A stretch of DNA of 64,000 nt from Pseudomonas sp. SORT22 (GTDB lineage: Bacteria; Pseudomonadota; Gammaproteobacteria; Pseudomonadales; Pseudomonadaceae). Position numbers and translations under genes: made by a program. The stretch lies in NCBI RefSeq assembly GCF_018417635.1, contig NZ_CP071007.1, forward strand, positions 4,588,501 through 4,652,500. Reading direction: 5' to 3'. Below, piece after piece: positions 52,149 to 64,000 of the stretch; position 1 is the first letter of the stretch, and each line of letters opens with the position of its first letter. The notes beneath the pieces were generated by a model. That model was not told the origin of the DNA and did no database searches. It was given only the letters and a program-made list of their open reading frames with translations.

Positions 52149-52892
52149 TCAGCGAGCGTACATACCCCACCAGAACACATGCCCAAGGATGCTGATCTGC
52201 TCTTCCTGCATCTGCTGGAAGCTGTAGTCTTCATCAGGGTGTTCGTCGCGGTTGAAGCTGCGCAGGCGAATACCGGTAGGCAGGCGGTAGAGCTGCTTGA
52301 CCCGCAATTGACCGTTGTGATTGATGGCATACAGGTCGCCGTCGACGATGTCGCCGATGCCGCTCTTGCCGGCGTTGACGCCCACCGTGGCGCCGTCGCG
52401 CAGTACCGGCAACATGCTGTTGCCGCGTACCGTCACGCACTTGGCCTGGTCAAACTGCACACCGTTGTGACGCAGGCTGCGCTTGCCAAAGCGCAGGCTG
52501 GCCTTCTCGCTTTCTTCGATGACGAATCTTCCTGATCCTGCTGCCAATTCGACCTCGCGAAGAAACGGAATGGACACCTCGTCGTCCTCGACGGGGGTGT
52601 CGTCATCCCACAGGCTGATGTCGTTCAACTCCGCGTGGCTGCGCGCGGGCGCGGCTTCGCGGCTGTCACCGAGCTCGACGCGACCGCGCAACTGGTCGGT
52701 GCTCACGCCGAAGTACTCGGCGATCTTCGACACGTGCTTGTCGGACGGATCGACGATCTTCTCGCTGAGGATGCGCGACAGGGTGGATTGCGGCACGCCG
52801 GTACGCCGGTGCAGCTCCGTGGGGGAGAGACCGTGACGATCGAGCAGTGCTCTGAGGACGGATGCTACGTTGCGTTTTTGCATAAAATGCAT
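52149..52892 (-). CDS. S24-type tailocin repressor (PrtR/CI-like)
   Basis: This 247-residue repressor has an N-terminal helix-turn-helix at residues 20-45 (GLSPTELHRRTGVPQSTLSR). The C-terminal LexA/S24 domain has the cleavage bond A118-G119 (VELAAGSG), nucleophile S159 (VRGNSM) and base K199 (RVKQLYR). All catalytic parts are present, so RecA-stimulated self-cleavage should induce the tailocin. The start at 52892 has GAAGG ten bases upstream; 52883 is an alternative. No PrtN-type activator gene is present in the locus. Confidence 0.9.
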   Translation of the reverse strand: MHFMQKRNVASVLRALLDRHGLSPTELHRRTGVPQSTLSRILSEKIVDPSDKHVSKIAEYFGVSTDQLRGRVELGDSREAAPARSHAELNDISLWDDDTPVEDDEVSIPFLREVELAAGSGRFVIEESEKASLRFGKRSLRHNGVQFDQAKCVTVRGNSMLPVLRDGATVGVNAGKSGIGDIVDGDLYAINHNGQLRVKQLYRLPTGIRLRSFNRDEHPDEDYSFQQMQEEQISILGHVFWWGMYAR

Positions 52893-52942
52893 AATGCCGG
52901 GACCTTCATTAGAATGCAAACCCTGATATGCACGGATATGCA
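52879..52942. promoter_or_regulatory. ATGCA motif cluster upstream of the repressor gene
   Basis: TGCAT/ATGCA motifs occur at 52879, 52887, 52914, 52928 and 52938. The last two are part of a direct repeat ATATGCACGG. They suggest autoregulation, and they also lie close to the divergent mutS start. Confidence 0.55.
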
Positions 52943-53052
52943 CGGACAAATGGTCGCGCCCGGCCGTTTGCCCTCGGCAGCCCGGGCAAAATCCCTGTAC
53001 CATTGCCCGCTTGCCTTTGGTCTACAACGACACTGCGAGCCAAGTTTTTGCA

Positions 53053-55620
53053 ATGAGCGATCTTTCCGCACACACCCCGATGATGCAGCAGTACTGGAAG
53101 CTGAAAAACCAGCACCCGGACCAGCTGATGTTCTACCGCATGGGCGACTTCTACGAGATCTTCTACGAAGACGCGAAGAAGGCTGCCAAACTCCTGGACA
53201 TCACCCTGACCGCCCGCGGGCAGTCGGCGGGCCAGTCGATCCCCATGTGCGGTATCCCCTTCCATGCGGCCGAGGGCTACCTGGCCAAGCTGGTGAAGCT
53301 GGGCGAGTCGGTGGTGATCTGCGAACAGATCGGCGATCCGGCCACCAGCAAGGGCCCGGTCGAGCGCCAGGTGGTGCGCATCATTACCCCGGGCACGGTC
53401 AGTGACGAAGCGCTGCTCGACGAGCGCCGCGACAACCTGATCGCCGCTGTGCTGGGCGACGAGCGCCTGTTCGGCCTGGCTGTGCTGGACATCACCAGCG
53501 GCAACTTCAGCGTGCTCGAGATCAAGGGCTGGGAAAACCTGCTGGCCGAGCTTGAGCGCATCAACCCGGTCGAGCTGCTGATCCCCGACGACTGGCCCCA
53601 GGGCCTGCCGGCGGAAAAACGCCGTGGCTCACGTCGCCGTGCGCCGTGGGATTTTGACCGCGATTCGGCACGCAAAAGCCTTTGCCAGCAGTTCGCGACC
53701 CAGGACCTCAAGGGCTTTGGCTGCGAGAAGCTGACCCTGGCCATCGGCGCCGCCGGCTGCCTGCTCGGCTACGCCAAGGAAACCCAGCGCACCGCCCTGC
53801 CGCACCTGCGCAGCCTCAAGCATGAACGCCTGGACGACACCGTGGTGCTCGACGGCGCCAGCCGGCGCAACCTTGAGCTGGATGTGAACCTGGCCGGTGG
53901 CCGCGACAACACCCTGCAATCGGTGATCGACCGCTGCCAAACCGCGATGGGCAGCCGCCTGCTGACCCGCTGGCTGAACCGCCCGCTGCGCGACCTGAAA
54001 GTACTGCAGGCACGTCAGGGCTCGATTCGCTGCCTGCTCGACGGTTACCGCTTCGAGAAGCTGCAACCGCAGTTGAAGGAAATCGGCGACATCGAGCGTA
54101 TCCTCGCCCGTATCGGCCTGCGCAACGCCCGTCCACGCGACCTCGCACGCCTGCGCGATGCCCTCGGTGCCCTGCCGGAACTGCAGAACGCCATGGCCGA
54201 GCTTGAGGCGCCGCACCTGGCGCGCCTGGCTGCCATTGCCGGGACCTACCCGGAGCTTGCCGACCTGCTGGCAAAAGCCATCATCGACAACCCGCCAGCG
54301 GTGATCCGCGACGGTGGCGTGCTCAAGACCGGCTACGACAGCGAGCTGGACGAGCTGCTGGCGATGAGCGAGAACGCCGGGCAGTTCCTTATTGATCTGG
54401 AAGCCCGCGAGAAAGCCCGCACGGGCCTGGCCAACCTCAAGGTCGGCTACAACCGTGTGCATGGCTACTTCATCGAGCTGCCAAGCAAGCAGGCAGAGCA
54501 GGCACCGGCTGACTACATCCGCCGCCAGACCCTCAAGGGCGCCGAGCGCTTCATCACCCCGGAGCTGAAAACCTTCGAAGACAAGGCGCTGTCGGCCAAG
54601 AGCCGCGCCCTGGCGCGCGAGAAGATGCTCTACGATGCCCTTCTGGAGAACCTGATCGGCCACCTGGCGCCGCTGCAGGACACCGCTGCGGCCCTGGCCG
54701 AGCTGGATGTGCTGAGCAACCTGGCCGAGCGCGCGCTGAACCTGGACTTGAACTGCCCGCAGTTCGTCGACGAGCCGTGCATGCGCATCACCCAGGGTCG
54801 CCACCCGGTGGTCGAGCAAGTGCTGACCACGCCGTTCGTGGCCAACGACCTGGCCCTGGATGACAACACCCGGATGCTGGTGATCACCGGTCCGAACATG
54901 GGCGGTAAATCCACCTACATGCGCCAGACCGCATTGATCGTGCTGATGGCGCACATTGGTAGCTTCGTCCCGGCTGCGGCCTGCGAGCTTTCACTGGTGG
55001 ATCGCATCTTCACCCGTATCGGCTCCAGCGACGACCTGGCCGGTGGCCGTTCGACCTTCATGGTCGAGATGAGCGAAACCGCCAACATCCTGCACAACGC
55101 CACCGAGCGCAGCCTGGTGCTGATGGACGAAGTCGGCCGCGGCACCAGTACCTTCGACGGCCTGTCGCTGGCCTGGGCCGCCGCCGAGCGCCTGGCGCAG
55201 CTGCGCGCCTACACGCTGTTCGCCACCCACTACTTCGAGCTGACGGTGCTGCCGGAGAGCGAACCGCTGGTGGCCAACGTGCACCTGAACGCTACCGAGC
55301 ACAACGAACGCATCGTGTTCCTGCACCACGTGCTGCCCGGCCCCGCCAGCCAGAGCTACGGCCTGGCAGTGGCGCAGCTGGCCGGCGTGCCGTCGCCGGT
55401 GATTCAGCGTGCTCGCGAACACCTGGGCCGACTGGAAACCGCCAGCCTGCCCCACGAAACACCTGTCTTGCAGCAAGGTGCACCGGCGGTACCGCACCAG
55501 AGCGACCTGTTTGCCAGCCTGCCGCATCCGGCCATCGAGAAGCTCGGAAAGCTGGACCTGGACAATATGACGCCGCGTCAAGCTATCGAAATGCTCTATA
55601 CACTGAAGACTCTGTTATAA
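53053..55620 (+). CDS. mutS: MutS mismatch-repair protein
   Basis: This mismatch-recognition ATPase has 855 residues from the ATG at 53053 ([20 protein letters not shown]). The mismatch-contacting Phe-X-Glu lies in GDFYEIF. Walker A is [11 protein letters not shown], and the D-loop/Walker B is [16 protein letters not shown]. An upstream in-frame extension is excluded by family length. It is the conserved right-hand neighbour of the tailocin site. Confidence 0.98.
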   Translation: MSDLSAHTPMMQQYWKLKNQHPDQLMFYRMGDFYEIFYEDAKKAAKLLDITLTARGQSAGQSIPMCGIPFHAAEGYLAKLVKLGESVVICEQIGDPATSKGPVERQVVRIITPGTVSDEALLDERRDNLIAAVLGDERLFGLAVLDITSGNFSVLEIKGWENLLAELERINPVELLIPDDWPQGLPAEKRRGSRRRAPWDFDRDSARKSLCQQFATQDLKGFGCEKLTLAIGAAGCLLGYAKETQRTALPHLRSLKHERLDDTVVLDGASRRNLELDVNLAGGRDNTLQSVIDRCQTAMGSRLLTRWLNRPLRDLKVLQARQGSIRCLLDGYRFEKLQPQLKEIGDIERILARIGLRNARPRDLARLRDALGALPELQNAMAELEAPHLARLAAIAGTYPELADLLAKAIIDNPPAVIRDGGVLKTGYDSELDELLAMSENAGQFLIDLEAREKARTGLANLKVGYNRVHGYFIELPSKQAEQAPADYIRRQTLKGAERFITPELKTFEDKALSAKSRALAREKMLYDALLENLIGHLAPLQDTAAALAELDVLSNLAERALNLDLNCPQFVDEPCMRITQGRHPVVEQVLTTPFVANDLALDDNTRMLVITGPNMGGKSTYMRQTALIVLMAHIGSFVPAAACELSLVDRIFTRIGSSDDLAGGRSTFMVEMSETANILHNATERSLVLMDEVGRGTSTFDGLSLAWAAAERLAQLRAYTLFATHYFELTVLPESEPLVANVHLNATEHNERIVFLHHVLPGPASQSYGLAVAQLAGVPSPVIQRAREHLGRLETASLPHETPVLQQGAPAVPHQSDLFASLPHPAIEKLGKLDLDNMTPRQAIEMLYTLKTLL

Positions 55621-55760
55621 CGCGCGCCCGCACAAGCTGATAGAATCCCGCGCGGTTTGGCGGCGCTGCAGGTTACTAGCCTGGCCTGCAGCCGAACAAC
55701 CAAACCGAGCGGCCCTGTCTGGAGGGGCACCGCTGCCGTCGCCTGAGGAGAGAATTAGAA

Positions 55761-56084
55761 ATGACCTTCGTCGTCACCGACAACTGCATCAAGTGCAAGT
55801 ACACCGACTGCGTAGAAGTCTGTCCGGTGGACTGCTTCTACGAAGGCCCGAACTTCCTGGTCATTCACCCGGACGAGTGCATCGACTGTGCACTGTGCGA
55901 GCCTGAATGCCCCGCCGTCGCCATTTTCTCGGAAGACGAAGTGCCTGCCGGCATGGAGAACTTCATCGAGCTCAATGCCGAGCTGGCGGAAATCTGGCCG
56001 AACATCACCGAAAAGAAAGATTCGTTGCCAGATGCCGCCGAGTGGGATGGCAAGCCAGGCAAGATCGCCGATCTCGAGCGCTAA
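55761..56084 (+). CDS. fdxA: Seven-iron ferredoxin FdxA
   Basis: This 107-residue ferredoxin has one 3Fe-4S and one 4Fe-4S cluster. The Cys pattern is [17 protein letters not shown] followed by [12 protein letters not shown]. The acidic C-terminal half ([20 protein letters not shown]) is usual. A GAGGAGAG site lies before the ATG. It is always found between mutS and rpoS in Pseudomonas. It could accept electrons from Fpr (26589), but no direct evidence is visible. Confidence 0.96.
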   Translation: MTFVVTDNCIKCKYTDCVEVCPVDCFYEGPNFLVIHPDECIDCALCEPECPAVAIFSEDEVPAGMENFIELNAELAEIWPNITEKKDSLPDAAEWDGKPGKIADLER

Positions 56085-56096
56085 GCGCGGATCAAC

Positions 56097-56123
56097 AAAA
56101 AAGGCCCTTCGAGGGCCTTTTTT
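56097..56123. terminator. Terminator after fdxA
   Basis: A stem AAAAGGCCCTC-type (AAGGCCCT/AGGGCCTT) sits around TCG with A and T runs on both sides, so it can act on both strands. Confidence 0.9.
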
Positions 56124-56140
56124 CATGTTTGTTGCGGGCA

Positions 56141-56270
56141 AAAAAAAGGGGCGGTTTGACCCGCCCACATTTTTTCCGTAGTCCCTTTGTTCCCTTTCAT
56201 CATCCTGATGAATCGCATCCTGCGATGTCCTTGGCTTTCATCCTTGAGAGCCTGTGTCAGTCCGTAGACA
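56141..56270 (-). ncRNA. rsmZ: RsmZ regulatory RNA
   Basis: This small RNA of about 130 nt sits between fdxA and rpoS, the fixed rsmZ site in Pseudomonas, on the strand opposite to fdxA. From TGTCTACGGACTGACACAGG onward it contains eight GGA motifs (among them AAGGAT, AAGGAC and two CAGGAT), several in hairpin loops. These capture the translational repressor RsmA/CsrA. It ends in a GGGCGG-stem terminator with a long T run. A -10 box and a GacA site lie upstream. Confidence 0.92.
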
Positions 56271-56278
56271 CAGGACAA

Positions 56279-56284
56279 ATATTA
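56279..56284 (-). promoter_or_regulatory. -10 box of rsmZ
   Basis: TAATAT on the minus strand stands 8 bp before the predicted first base of rsmZ at 56270. Confidence 0.7.
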
Positions 56285-56444
56285 GCGGTTCCAAGATTTA
56301 CCACAACAGCACAAAGCTCTCAAAAAGCTGCGGTAACCGTACTGTCACAAACAAAAATATCTATATATATCAATAGCTTAAACAAAAGCGCACACTGAAA
56401 ACGACAACGATTTACTACAGCGTACAGTCAAGGCTTACACAACG

Positions 56445-56462
56445 AGTAAGCGATGGCTTACA
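56445..56462 (-). promoter_or_regulatory. GacA upstream activating sequence of rsmZ
   Basis: AGTAAG-N6-CTTACA fits the palindromic GacA site TGTAAG-N6-CTTACA with one mismatch. Its centre is about 183 bp before the rsmZ start, the spacing known from P. fluorescens. Confidence 0.8.
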
Positions 56463-56567
56463 TGAACTAGAACAGTACCAACATCGCCGTCGGATCGCGC
56501 CCAAACCCGAATGTTTCCAGAACGCCATCGGGAAGCCGTTCACGGGTAAACCGCTGTTCTGCAGATG

Positions 56568-56595
56568 CAAAAACGCCCCGACATGTCGGGGCGTT
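56568..56595 (-). terminator. Terminator after rpoS
   Basis: On the minus strand a self-complementary stem AACGCCCCGACA/TGTCGGGGCGTT is followed by TTTGC, 22 bp after the rpoS stop. Confidence 0.85.
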
Positions 56596-56617
56596 CTTCA
56601 CAACGATTTCGCTGGCG

Positions 56618-57625
56618 TTACTGAAACAGCGACTCGCTGGACAGGCCATTCTTTTCGAGGATCTCACGCAGGCGCTTGAGGCCCTCTACCTGGATCTGCC
56701 GCACCCGTTCCCGGGTCAGGCCGATTTCCAGGCCGACATCTTCCAGCGTACTGCTTTCATGACCGCGCAGGCCGAAGCGGCGAATCACTACCTCGCGCTG
56801 CTTGTCGGTCAGCTCGCTGAGCCACTGGTCGATGCTCTGGGACAGATCGTCATCCTGAAGCAGCTCGCACGGATCAGTAGGACGGTCGTCGGTCAGGGTA
56901 TCGAGCAGGGTTTTATCCGAATCCGGCCCCAGGGACACGTCCACCGACGATACCCGCTCGTTGAGCCCAAGCATGCGCTTGACCTCGCCGACCGGTTTTT
57001 CCAGCAGGGTGGCGATCTCTTCCGGGGACGGTTCGTGATCGAGCTTCTGGGTCAGTTCGCGGGCGGCGCGCAGGTAGACGTTGAGTTCCTTGACCACGTG
57101 AATGGGCAAGCGGATGGTACGGGTCTGGTTCATGATCGCCCGTTCGATGGTCTGCCGAATCCACCAGGTGGCGTAGGTAGAAAAACGGAAGCCGCGTTCC
57201 GGGTCGAACTTCTCGACCGCCCGAATCAGGCCGAGGTTGCCTTCTTCGATCAGGTCGAGCAGCGAAAGCCCCCGGTTGACATAACGCCGGGCGATTTTAA
57301 CCACCAGGCGCAGGTTGCTTTCGATCATGCGCTTGCGCCCGGCCGGATCACCACGTTGCGACAGGCGCGCAAAGTGCACTTCTTCTTCCGGAGAGAGCAA
57401 TGGCGAGAAGCCGATTTCATTGAGGTAAAGCTGGGTTGCATCAAGTGCCCGAGTGTAGTCGATGTACTTGTGCTGTTTGAGCGTAGCGCTCTGTTTAGCC
57501 TTGGTCCGAACCGTAGGTACAGCAGGTTCGTCTGACATCACATCCGTTTCCAAAACAATGCCGGTCTCCATCAGGAGAACCTCATCGTCGATGTCAAACT
57601 CCGGCACTTCTTTACTGAGAGCCAT
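56618..57625 (-). CDS. rpoS: RpoS stationary-phase sigma factor
   Basis: Sigma-38 directs RNA polymerase to stationary-phase and stress genes. The 335 residues have regions 1.2 and 2 ([40 protein letters not shown]) and 4.2 ([20 protein letters not shown]). Length and ends are normal. It follows nlpD after about 105 bp; in this genus the main rpoS promoter lies inside nlpD. Because rsmZ is adjacent, the two post-exponential regulators share one locus. Confidence 0.98.
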   Translation of the reverse strand: MALSKEVPEFDIDDEVLLMETGIVLETDVMSDEPAVPTVRTKAKQSATLKQHKYIDYTRALDATQLYLNEIGFSPLLSPEEEVHFARLSQRGDPAGRKRMIESNLRLVVKIARRYVNRGLSLLDLIEEGNLGLIRAVEKFDPERGFRFSTYATWWIRQTIERAIMNQTRTIRLPIHVVKELNVYLRAARELTQKLDHEPSPEEIATLLEKPVGEVKRMLGLNERVSSVDVSLGPDSDKTLLDTLTDDRPTDPCELLQDDDLSQSIDQWLSELTDKQREVVIRRFGLRGHESSTLEDVGLEIGLTRERVRQIQVEGLKRLREILEKNGLSSESLFQ

Positions 57626-57731
57626 TGTTATAGTCCTTTGCTGAGTTCGAACTCAGACTCGAGCGGCGCCTTTATCCCTGGCAGCGCTGGAGCCTGTCCC
57701 CTCTACGCGAGGAACAGGCCGGGCCTAGCAA

Positions 57732-58631
57732 TCAACGACGTGGCAGGAATTGCAGCGGATCGACAGGTTTGCCCTGGCGGCGAATTTCAAAATGAAGCTT
57801 CACCCGGTCTGTGCCCGTGGACCCCATTTCGGCAATTGTCTGCCCTACCTTGACCTGCTGTCCCTCCCGAACCAAAAGCCTGCGGTTGTGGCCGTAGGCA
57901 CTGACGTAGGTATCGTTGTGCTTGATGATTACCAACTCGCCGTAGCCCCGCAAGCCACTCCCGGCGTAGACAACTGAACCATCAGATGCAGCAAAAACAG
58001 GCTGTCCCAAATCACCGGCGATATCAATGCCTTTATTCAAACTACCGTTTGAAGCAAATTTTCCAATCAGCACGCCGTTGGCCGGCCAGGCCCAGCCGGC
58101 CGTGGAGCGCCCTGCGGGGGGCACTTGCACGGGTGCTGTGGTAGTCGCCACCGGGGCAACCGGCACGGTGTTTGGCGTGCTTGCAGGCGTGGTGGTGGGC
58201 GGCGGCGTTATTGGTTTGCCGGAGCTGTCCAGGGGACGCTTGATGATGGTGGTCTTGCTTGAAGAAGATGGCGAGCTGGTGACCACGGTGGTGCCGACAA
58301 CTGGCGCCGGGCCACTGGAGCGACCATCGAAACGGATCGCCTGGCCCGGACGAATGGTATACGGCGCAGCGATACCGTTGCGCGCGGCCAGGGCCTTGTA
58401 GTCCCAGCCATAGCGAAAGGCGATGGAGAACAGCGTGTCGCCGGGGCGCACCAGGTATTGACCGGTGGTGACCACAGGGCGTTTGGGCGCGGCGTTGTTG
58501 CGATCGACCACCCGGACGCTGTTGGAAGACGTGCTCGAGCACCCCGTCACCAGCGTACCCACGGCCAGTGCAATCAGCAGAAGCTTGAAGCTCGATGGAT
58601 CCTTGCGCTGCCGAATGTTTGTGTGACCCAC
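57732..58631 (-). CDS. nlpD: NlpD lipoprotein, amidase activator
   Basis: This 299-residue outer-membrane lipoprotein activates the division amidase AmiC. The lipobox is LVTGC (Cys 31). A LysM domain lies at residues 57-101 (YLVRPGDTLFSIAFRYGWDY), followed by a Pro/Thr-rich linker. A LytM/M23 domain follows from about 185. The first zinc-ligand His of active M23 enzymes is Asn here (LNKGIDIAGD), so the domain is degenerate and regulatory, as in E. coli NlpD. It is located between pcm and rpoS, as expected. Confidence 0.95.
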   Translation of the reverse strand: MGHTNIRQRKDPSSFKLLLIALAVGTLVTGCSSTSSNSVRVVDRNNAAPKRPVVTTGQYLVRPGDTLFSIAFRYGWDYKALAARNGIAAPYTIRPGQAIRFDGRSSGPAPVVGTTVVTSSPSSSSKTTIIKRPLDSSGKPITPPPTTTPASTPNTVPVAPVATTTAPVQVPPAGRSTAGWAWPANGVLIGKFASNGSLNKGIDIAGDLGQPVFAASDGSVVYAGSGLRGYGELVIIKHNDTYVSAYGHNRRLLVREGQQVKVGQTIAEMGSTGTDRVKLHFEIRRQGKPVDPLQFLPRR

Positions 58632-58810
58632 CCGCCGCTCCCTCTAATGGTGACCGATGTAAAAAATGCAATATTGTTGCAATTATACCCGAGCGCGCCG
58701 CCATGCGGACGTCTGGCCATTGCTAAACGTGATCTGTAACAGACTATGGTAGCCCGCCAGATAGACAGGGCAATGCCGCCGAAATTCGCCCGGGCGAAAA
58801 AAAAGCCCGG

Positions 58811-60224
<1,414 letters not shown>

Positions 60225-60237
<13 letters not shown>

Positions 60238-61286
60238 GGGCTGTCCGTCTGCCCTGCCGGCACCAGATCAACAAGCTCGCGCACCACCACGGTGGCGAAG
60301 CATCCGGCCGGAAGGACGAATTCCAGTTGCAGGATATCAGGCTCGGGATAATGCCACGTCAGCCCGCTAATGGGCAGTCGCAGAATGCGTCGTTCGTGAC
60401 TCATGCCCGCCCGCGCCAGCCATTGGCACAAGGCGCCATGCTGTTCACCGATACGTTGCTCGAGTTCACCAGCCGCGCCGCTGGCGCCGGACTGCCCCTC
60501 GCCCCATAGCGGGCCGGTGGGGTGCAGGTCGAGAATTGCCAGGCGCGGGTCGGAACATTCAGCCTCACCCGCCGGAAAAAAGCTGCGGCTGTCGGTAAAC
60601 GCCAGCAGGTCACCGACCTGTGCCTGCTGCCAACTGCCGTCGGCGACACGTGCGGCCAGTACCTGGTTGAACAGGTAGCTGCGGGCGCTGGAGAGCAGCC
60701 GCGAACGAACGTTGCGCTGCTCAGGCAAGGCCTGGCGGTTGGCCCACTCACGGGCGTCGTGGACATTGCCGCCGTCGTGACCAAAGCGCTGGGTGCCAAA
60801 GTAGTTAGGCACGCCCTGGCTACGGATTTGCTCAAGCCGTGCATCCAGCGCCGCACGTTCAGCCTTGAGGCCAGTGAGGCGCAAGGTGAAGCCGTTGGCT
60901 GAATGCGCGCCGCGCTGCAGCTTGCGTGAGTGGCGGGTCTGCTTGAGGATGCTCAAGGTGTGGTTTTCGGCGGCGCTCAGGTCCGGGTCGGCCTTGCCCG
61001 GCAGGTGCAGGCTGAACCACTGGCGGGTCAGCGCCTGGCGGTCCTTGAGGCCGGCGTAGCTGATGCTGCGCAGCGGCACGCCGGCGGCGCGGGCCAGGCG
61101 ACGGGCAGCCTCTTCGGTGTTGAGGTCACGTTTTTCGACCCACAGCCACAGGTGTTCACCGCTGCCGCTGAGGGGAATGTCGAGTACTTCATCGACCTGG
61201 AAGTCTTCGGCGCTGGCCTTGAGAATTGCGCTGCCCAGCGCTTGGCCCGCAGCACGCGGGCCGAGCAGTTCGAGTTCGCTCATCAT
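60225..61286 (-). CDS. truD: TruD tRNA pseudouridine-13 synthase
   Basis: TruD converts U13 of tRNA-Glu to pseudouridine. The 353 residues show the TruD motif with the catalytic Asp in [19 protein letters not shown]. They also have [17 protein letters not shown] and the inserted TRUD domain. Either of two tandem ATG codons can start it; the first overlaps the ispF stop by 4 bases. In contrast to the S4-type homologue at 24618, the catalytic Asp is present. Confidence 0.96.
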
Positions 61287-61756
61287 GCCGGCAGCAACAG
61301 GGCAACGGCGTGAACCGCGATGCCTTCCTCACGCCCGGTAAAACCAAGCTTTTCGGTGGTGGTGGCCTTGACGTTGACCTGATCCAGCTCGACCTGCAGG
61401 TCCTGGGCGATCAACTGGCGCATGGTGTCGATATGCGGGGCCATCTTCGGTGCCTGGGCAACGATGGTGGCGTCGATGTTACCGACCTTCCAGCCCTTGG
61501 CCTGAACGATCTGCACCACATGGCGCAGCAGCACGCGACTGTCGGCGCCCTTGAACTGCGGATCGGTGTCGGGGAAATGCTTGCCGATATCGCCCAGCGC
61601 CGCAGCGCCAAGCAGGGCATCGCTCAGGGCATGCAAGACGACGTCGCCATCGGAATGGGCCAGCAGCCCGAACTTGTGCGCAATGCGCACCCCACCCAAG
61701 GTGATGAAATCGCCTTCCGCGAAGCGGTGCACATCGTAGCCGTGGCCAATACGCAT
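61283..61756 (-). CDS. ispF: IspF, MECDP synthase
   Basis: IspF forms 2C-methyl-D-erythritol 2,4-cyclodiphosphate in the MEP isoprenoid pathway. The 157 residues start [20 protein letters not shown], with zinc ligands D8 and H10. They continue with [20 protein letters not shown] and [17 protein letters not shown]. The start codon directly follows the T run of an upstream terminator, so it has no recognisable ribosome-binding site. ispD is not adjacent. Confidence 0.96.
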   Translation of the reverse strand: MRIGHGYDVHRFAEGDFITLGGVRIAHKFGLLAHSDGDVVLHALSDALLGAAALGDIGKHFPDTDPQFKGADSRVLLRHVVQIVQAKGWKVGNIDATIVAQAPKMAPHIDTMRQLIAQDLQVELDQVNVKATTTEKLGFTGREEGIAVHAVALLLPA

Positions 61757-61785
61757 AAAAAAACGCCCTGATTGAGTCAGGGCGT
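61757..61785 (-). terminator. Terminator after fghA, abutting ispF
   Basis: On the minus strand a perfect 9-bp stem ACGCCCTGA/TCAGGGCGT with loop CTCAA is followed by seven Ts ending at the ispF ATG. Confidence 0.85.
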
Positions 61786-61827
61786 GATTCTACCTGCTTT
61801 GCCGGCGCTTGGGCTTGATTTGTAGGA

Positions 61828-62682
61828 TCAGTTACCCGGGCCTATCAGCGCTGCGGCATGATGCCGCAAGTGGTCATCGATGAAGCTGGCAATGAAGTAG
61901 TAGCTGTGGTCATAGCCCGGTTGCAGGCGCAAGGTCAGCGGATGACCCGCCGCCCTGGCCGCCTGCTCGAGCACCTGCGGCTTGAGCTGGTTGTCGAGAA
62001 AATCATCGCGATCGCCCTGGTCGACCAGCAGCGGCAAGCGCTCGCCAGCCTCGGCGAGCAACACGCTGGCATCCCACTCGCGCCAGCGCGCCCGGTCCTC
62101 ACCCAGGTAGCGACTGAAGGCCTTCTGCCCCCACGGGCAATCCATCGGGTTGCTGATCGGCGCGAACGCCGACACCGAACGGTAACGCCCCGGGTTGCGC
62201 AAAGCGCACACCAGCGCGCCATGGCCGCCCATGGAATGACCGCTGATACCGCGCTGACTTGAGGCCGGGAAATGCGCCTCGACCAATGCCGGCAATTCCT
62301 CCACCACATAGTCGTGCATGCGGTAGTGCTGGGCCCACGGCTGCTCGGTGGCGTTGAGGTAGAACCCGGCCCCCAGGCCAAAATCCCAGGCGCCATCAGG
62401 ATCAGCCGGCACCTGCGGCCCGCGCGGGCTGGTGTCGGGGGCGACGATGATCAAGCCAAGCTCGGCAGCCAGCTTGTGCGCACCGGCCTTTTGCATGAAA
62501 TTCTCGTCGGTGCAGGTCAGGCCGCTCAACCAGTACAGGACCGGCAGCTTGCCGCCCTGCTCGGCCTGCGGCGGCAGGTACACGGCAAACACCATGTCGC
62601 AGCCGAGCACCTGGGAGCGATGGCGGTAGCGTTTATGCCAGCCGCCGAAGCTCTTCTGGCAAGAGATGTTTTCCAGGCTCAT
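61828..62682 (-). CDS. fghA: S-formylglutathione hydrolase
   Basis: This esterase-D-type hydrolase releases formate from S-formylglutathione in formaldehyde detoxification. The 284 residues from 62682 begin [20 protein letters not shown]. The nucleophile Ser is in GHSMGGHGA. The Asp lies in [11 protein letters not shown] and the His in [11 protein letters not shown], completing the triad. It lies 8 bp after adhC, so the pathway's two steps are co-expressed. Confidence 0.96.
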   Translation of the reverse strand: MSLENISCQKSFGGWHKRYRHRSQVLGCDMVFAVYLPPQAEQGGKLPVLYWLSGLTCTDENFMQKAGAHKLAAELGLIIVAPDTSPRGPQVPADPDGAWDFGLGAGFYLNATEQPWAQHYRMHDYVVEELPALVEAHFPASSQRGISGHSMGGHGALVCALRNPGRYRSVSAFAPISNPMDCPWGQKAFSRYLGEDRARWREWDASVLLAEAGERLPLLVDQGDRDDFLDNQLKPQVLEQAARAAGHPLTLRLQPGYDHSYYFIASFIDDHLRHHAAALIGPGN

Positions 62683-62690
62683 GGCAGACC

Positions 62691-64000
<1,310 letters not shown>

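Larger units (their letters stand above)
36939..52892 (-). mobile_element. R-type (P2-like contractile) tailocin locus
   Basis: In transcription order the locus holds a repressor, operator/promoter, holin, three cargo genes, tail-completion-like gene, spike gpV, gpW, gpJ, gpI, fibre, sheath, tube, gpE/E', tape measure, gpU, gpX, gpD, endolysin and Rz/Rz1. The sheath is close to the R-pyocin sheath. Head, packaging, integration and replication genes are all absent. This defines a phage-tail bacteriocin, not a prophage. It sits between mutS and cinA-recA, a known tailocin site in this genus. Confidence 0.95.

Noticed and set aside
36939..52892. Intact P2-like prophage
   Set aside because: No capsid, portal, terminase, integrase or replication genes and no attachment-site repeats were seen; only tail, lysis and regulatory genes are present.

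Overview
The window is chromosomal DNA of a high-GC gamma-proteobacterium of the genus Pseudomonas, most likely the P. putida/entomophila side of the genus. The evidence is neighbour order (tolQR-ybgC-ruvBAC-yebC-aspS; oprD-proS; mprF with its VirJ-type partner; a divergent finR/fpr pair; mutS-fdxA-rsmZ-rpoS-nlpD-pcm-surE-truD-ispF), a Pseudomonas-type REP pair, and a tailocin locus between mutS and cinA-recA.

Layout. 1-9.7 kb: Tol-Pal, Holliday-junction and translation genes, Dps, a membrane-anchored cold-shock protein and a HIT/SlyX frame. 10.5-15.8 kb: an OprD porin, proS, a lipoprotein and dinB. 16.0-16.3 kb: two near-identical initiator tRNA genes, each with its own promoter and terminator. 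16.5-32.8 kb: aminoacyl-phosphatidylglycerol synthesis, kup, rimO, RNA modification genes, fpr/finR, dgkA, erdR and small genes. 32.9-35.0 kb: recX, recA and cinA. 35.0-52.9 kb: a contractile (R-type, P2-like) tailocin with regulator, lysis genes and two toxin-type cargo cassettes. 53-61.8 kb: mutS, fdxA, rsmZ, rpoS, nlpD and the pcm-surE-truD-ispF run. 61.8-64 kb: glutathione-dependent formaldehyde oxidation genes and the start of a LysR gene.

The tailocin is the accessory part. One S24 repressor is read first; next come an ATGCAT-rich operator/promoter and a 300-nt leader with a terminator-like hairpin, then the holin. Three genes follow that are not part of the standard R-pyocin set as I recall it: a 2-oxoglutarate/Fe(II) oxygenase, a hydrophobic protein with a Gly/Pro-rich tail, and a two-helix membrane protein. 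Then come the tail genes in P2 order, endolysin and nested Rz/Rz1 spanins. A pore-forming colicin-type bacteriocin and a four-helix immunity candidate follow, directly before cinA. No capsid, portal, terminase, integrase or replication gene is present, so this is a particle-forming bacteriocin and not a prophage. The layout suggests one DNA-damage-triggered, lytic release event delivering the tail particle and up to two soluble toxins.

The most novel item is the oxygenase/hydrophobic protein/membrane protein cassette at 49233-51271. Also notable are a +1 frameshift site of the prfB type (CTT TGA) in the tail-assembly gene, repeated terminator hairpins inside the tail operon, an odd tape-measure protein with internal duplications and a Cys cluster, a pseudouridine-synthase-like protein without the catalytic Asp, and an in-frame HIT-SlyX fusion.
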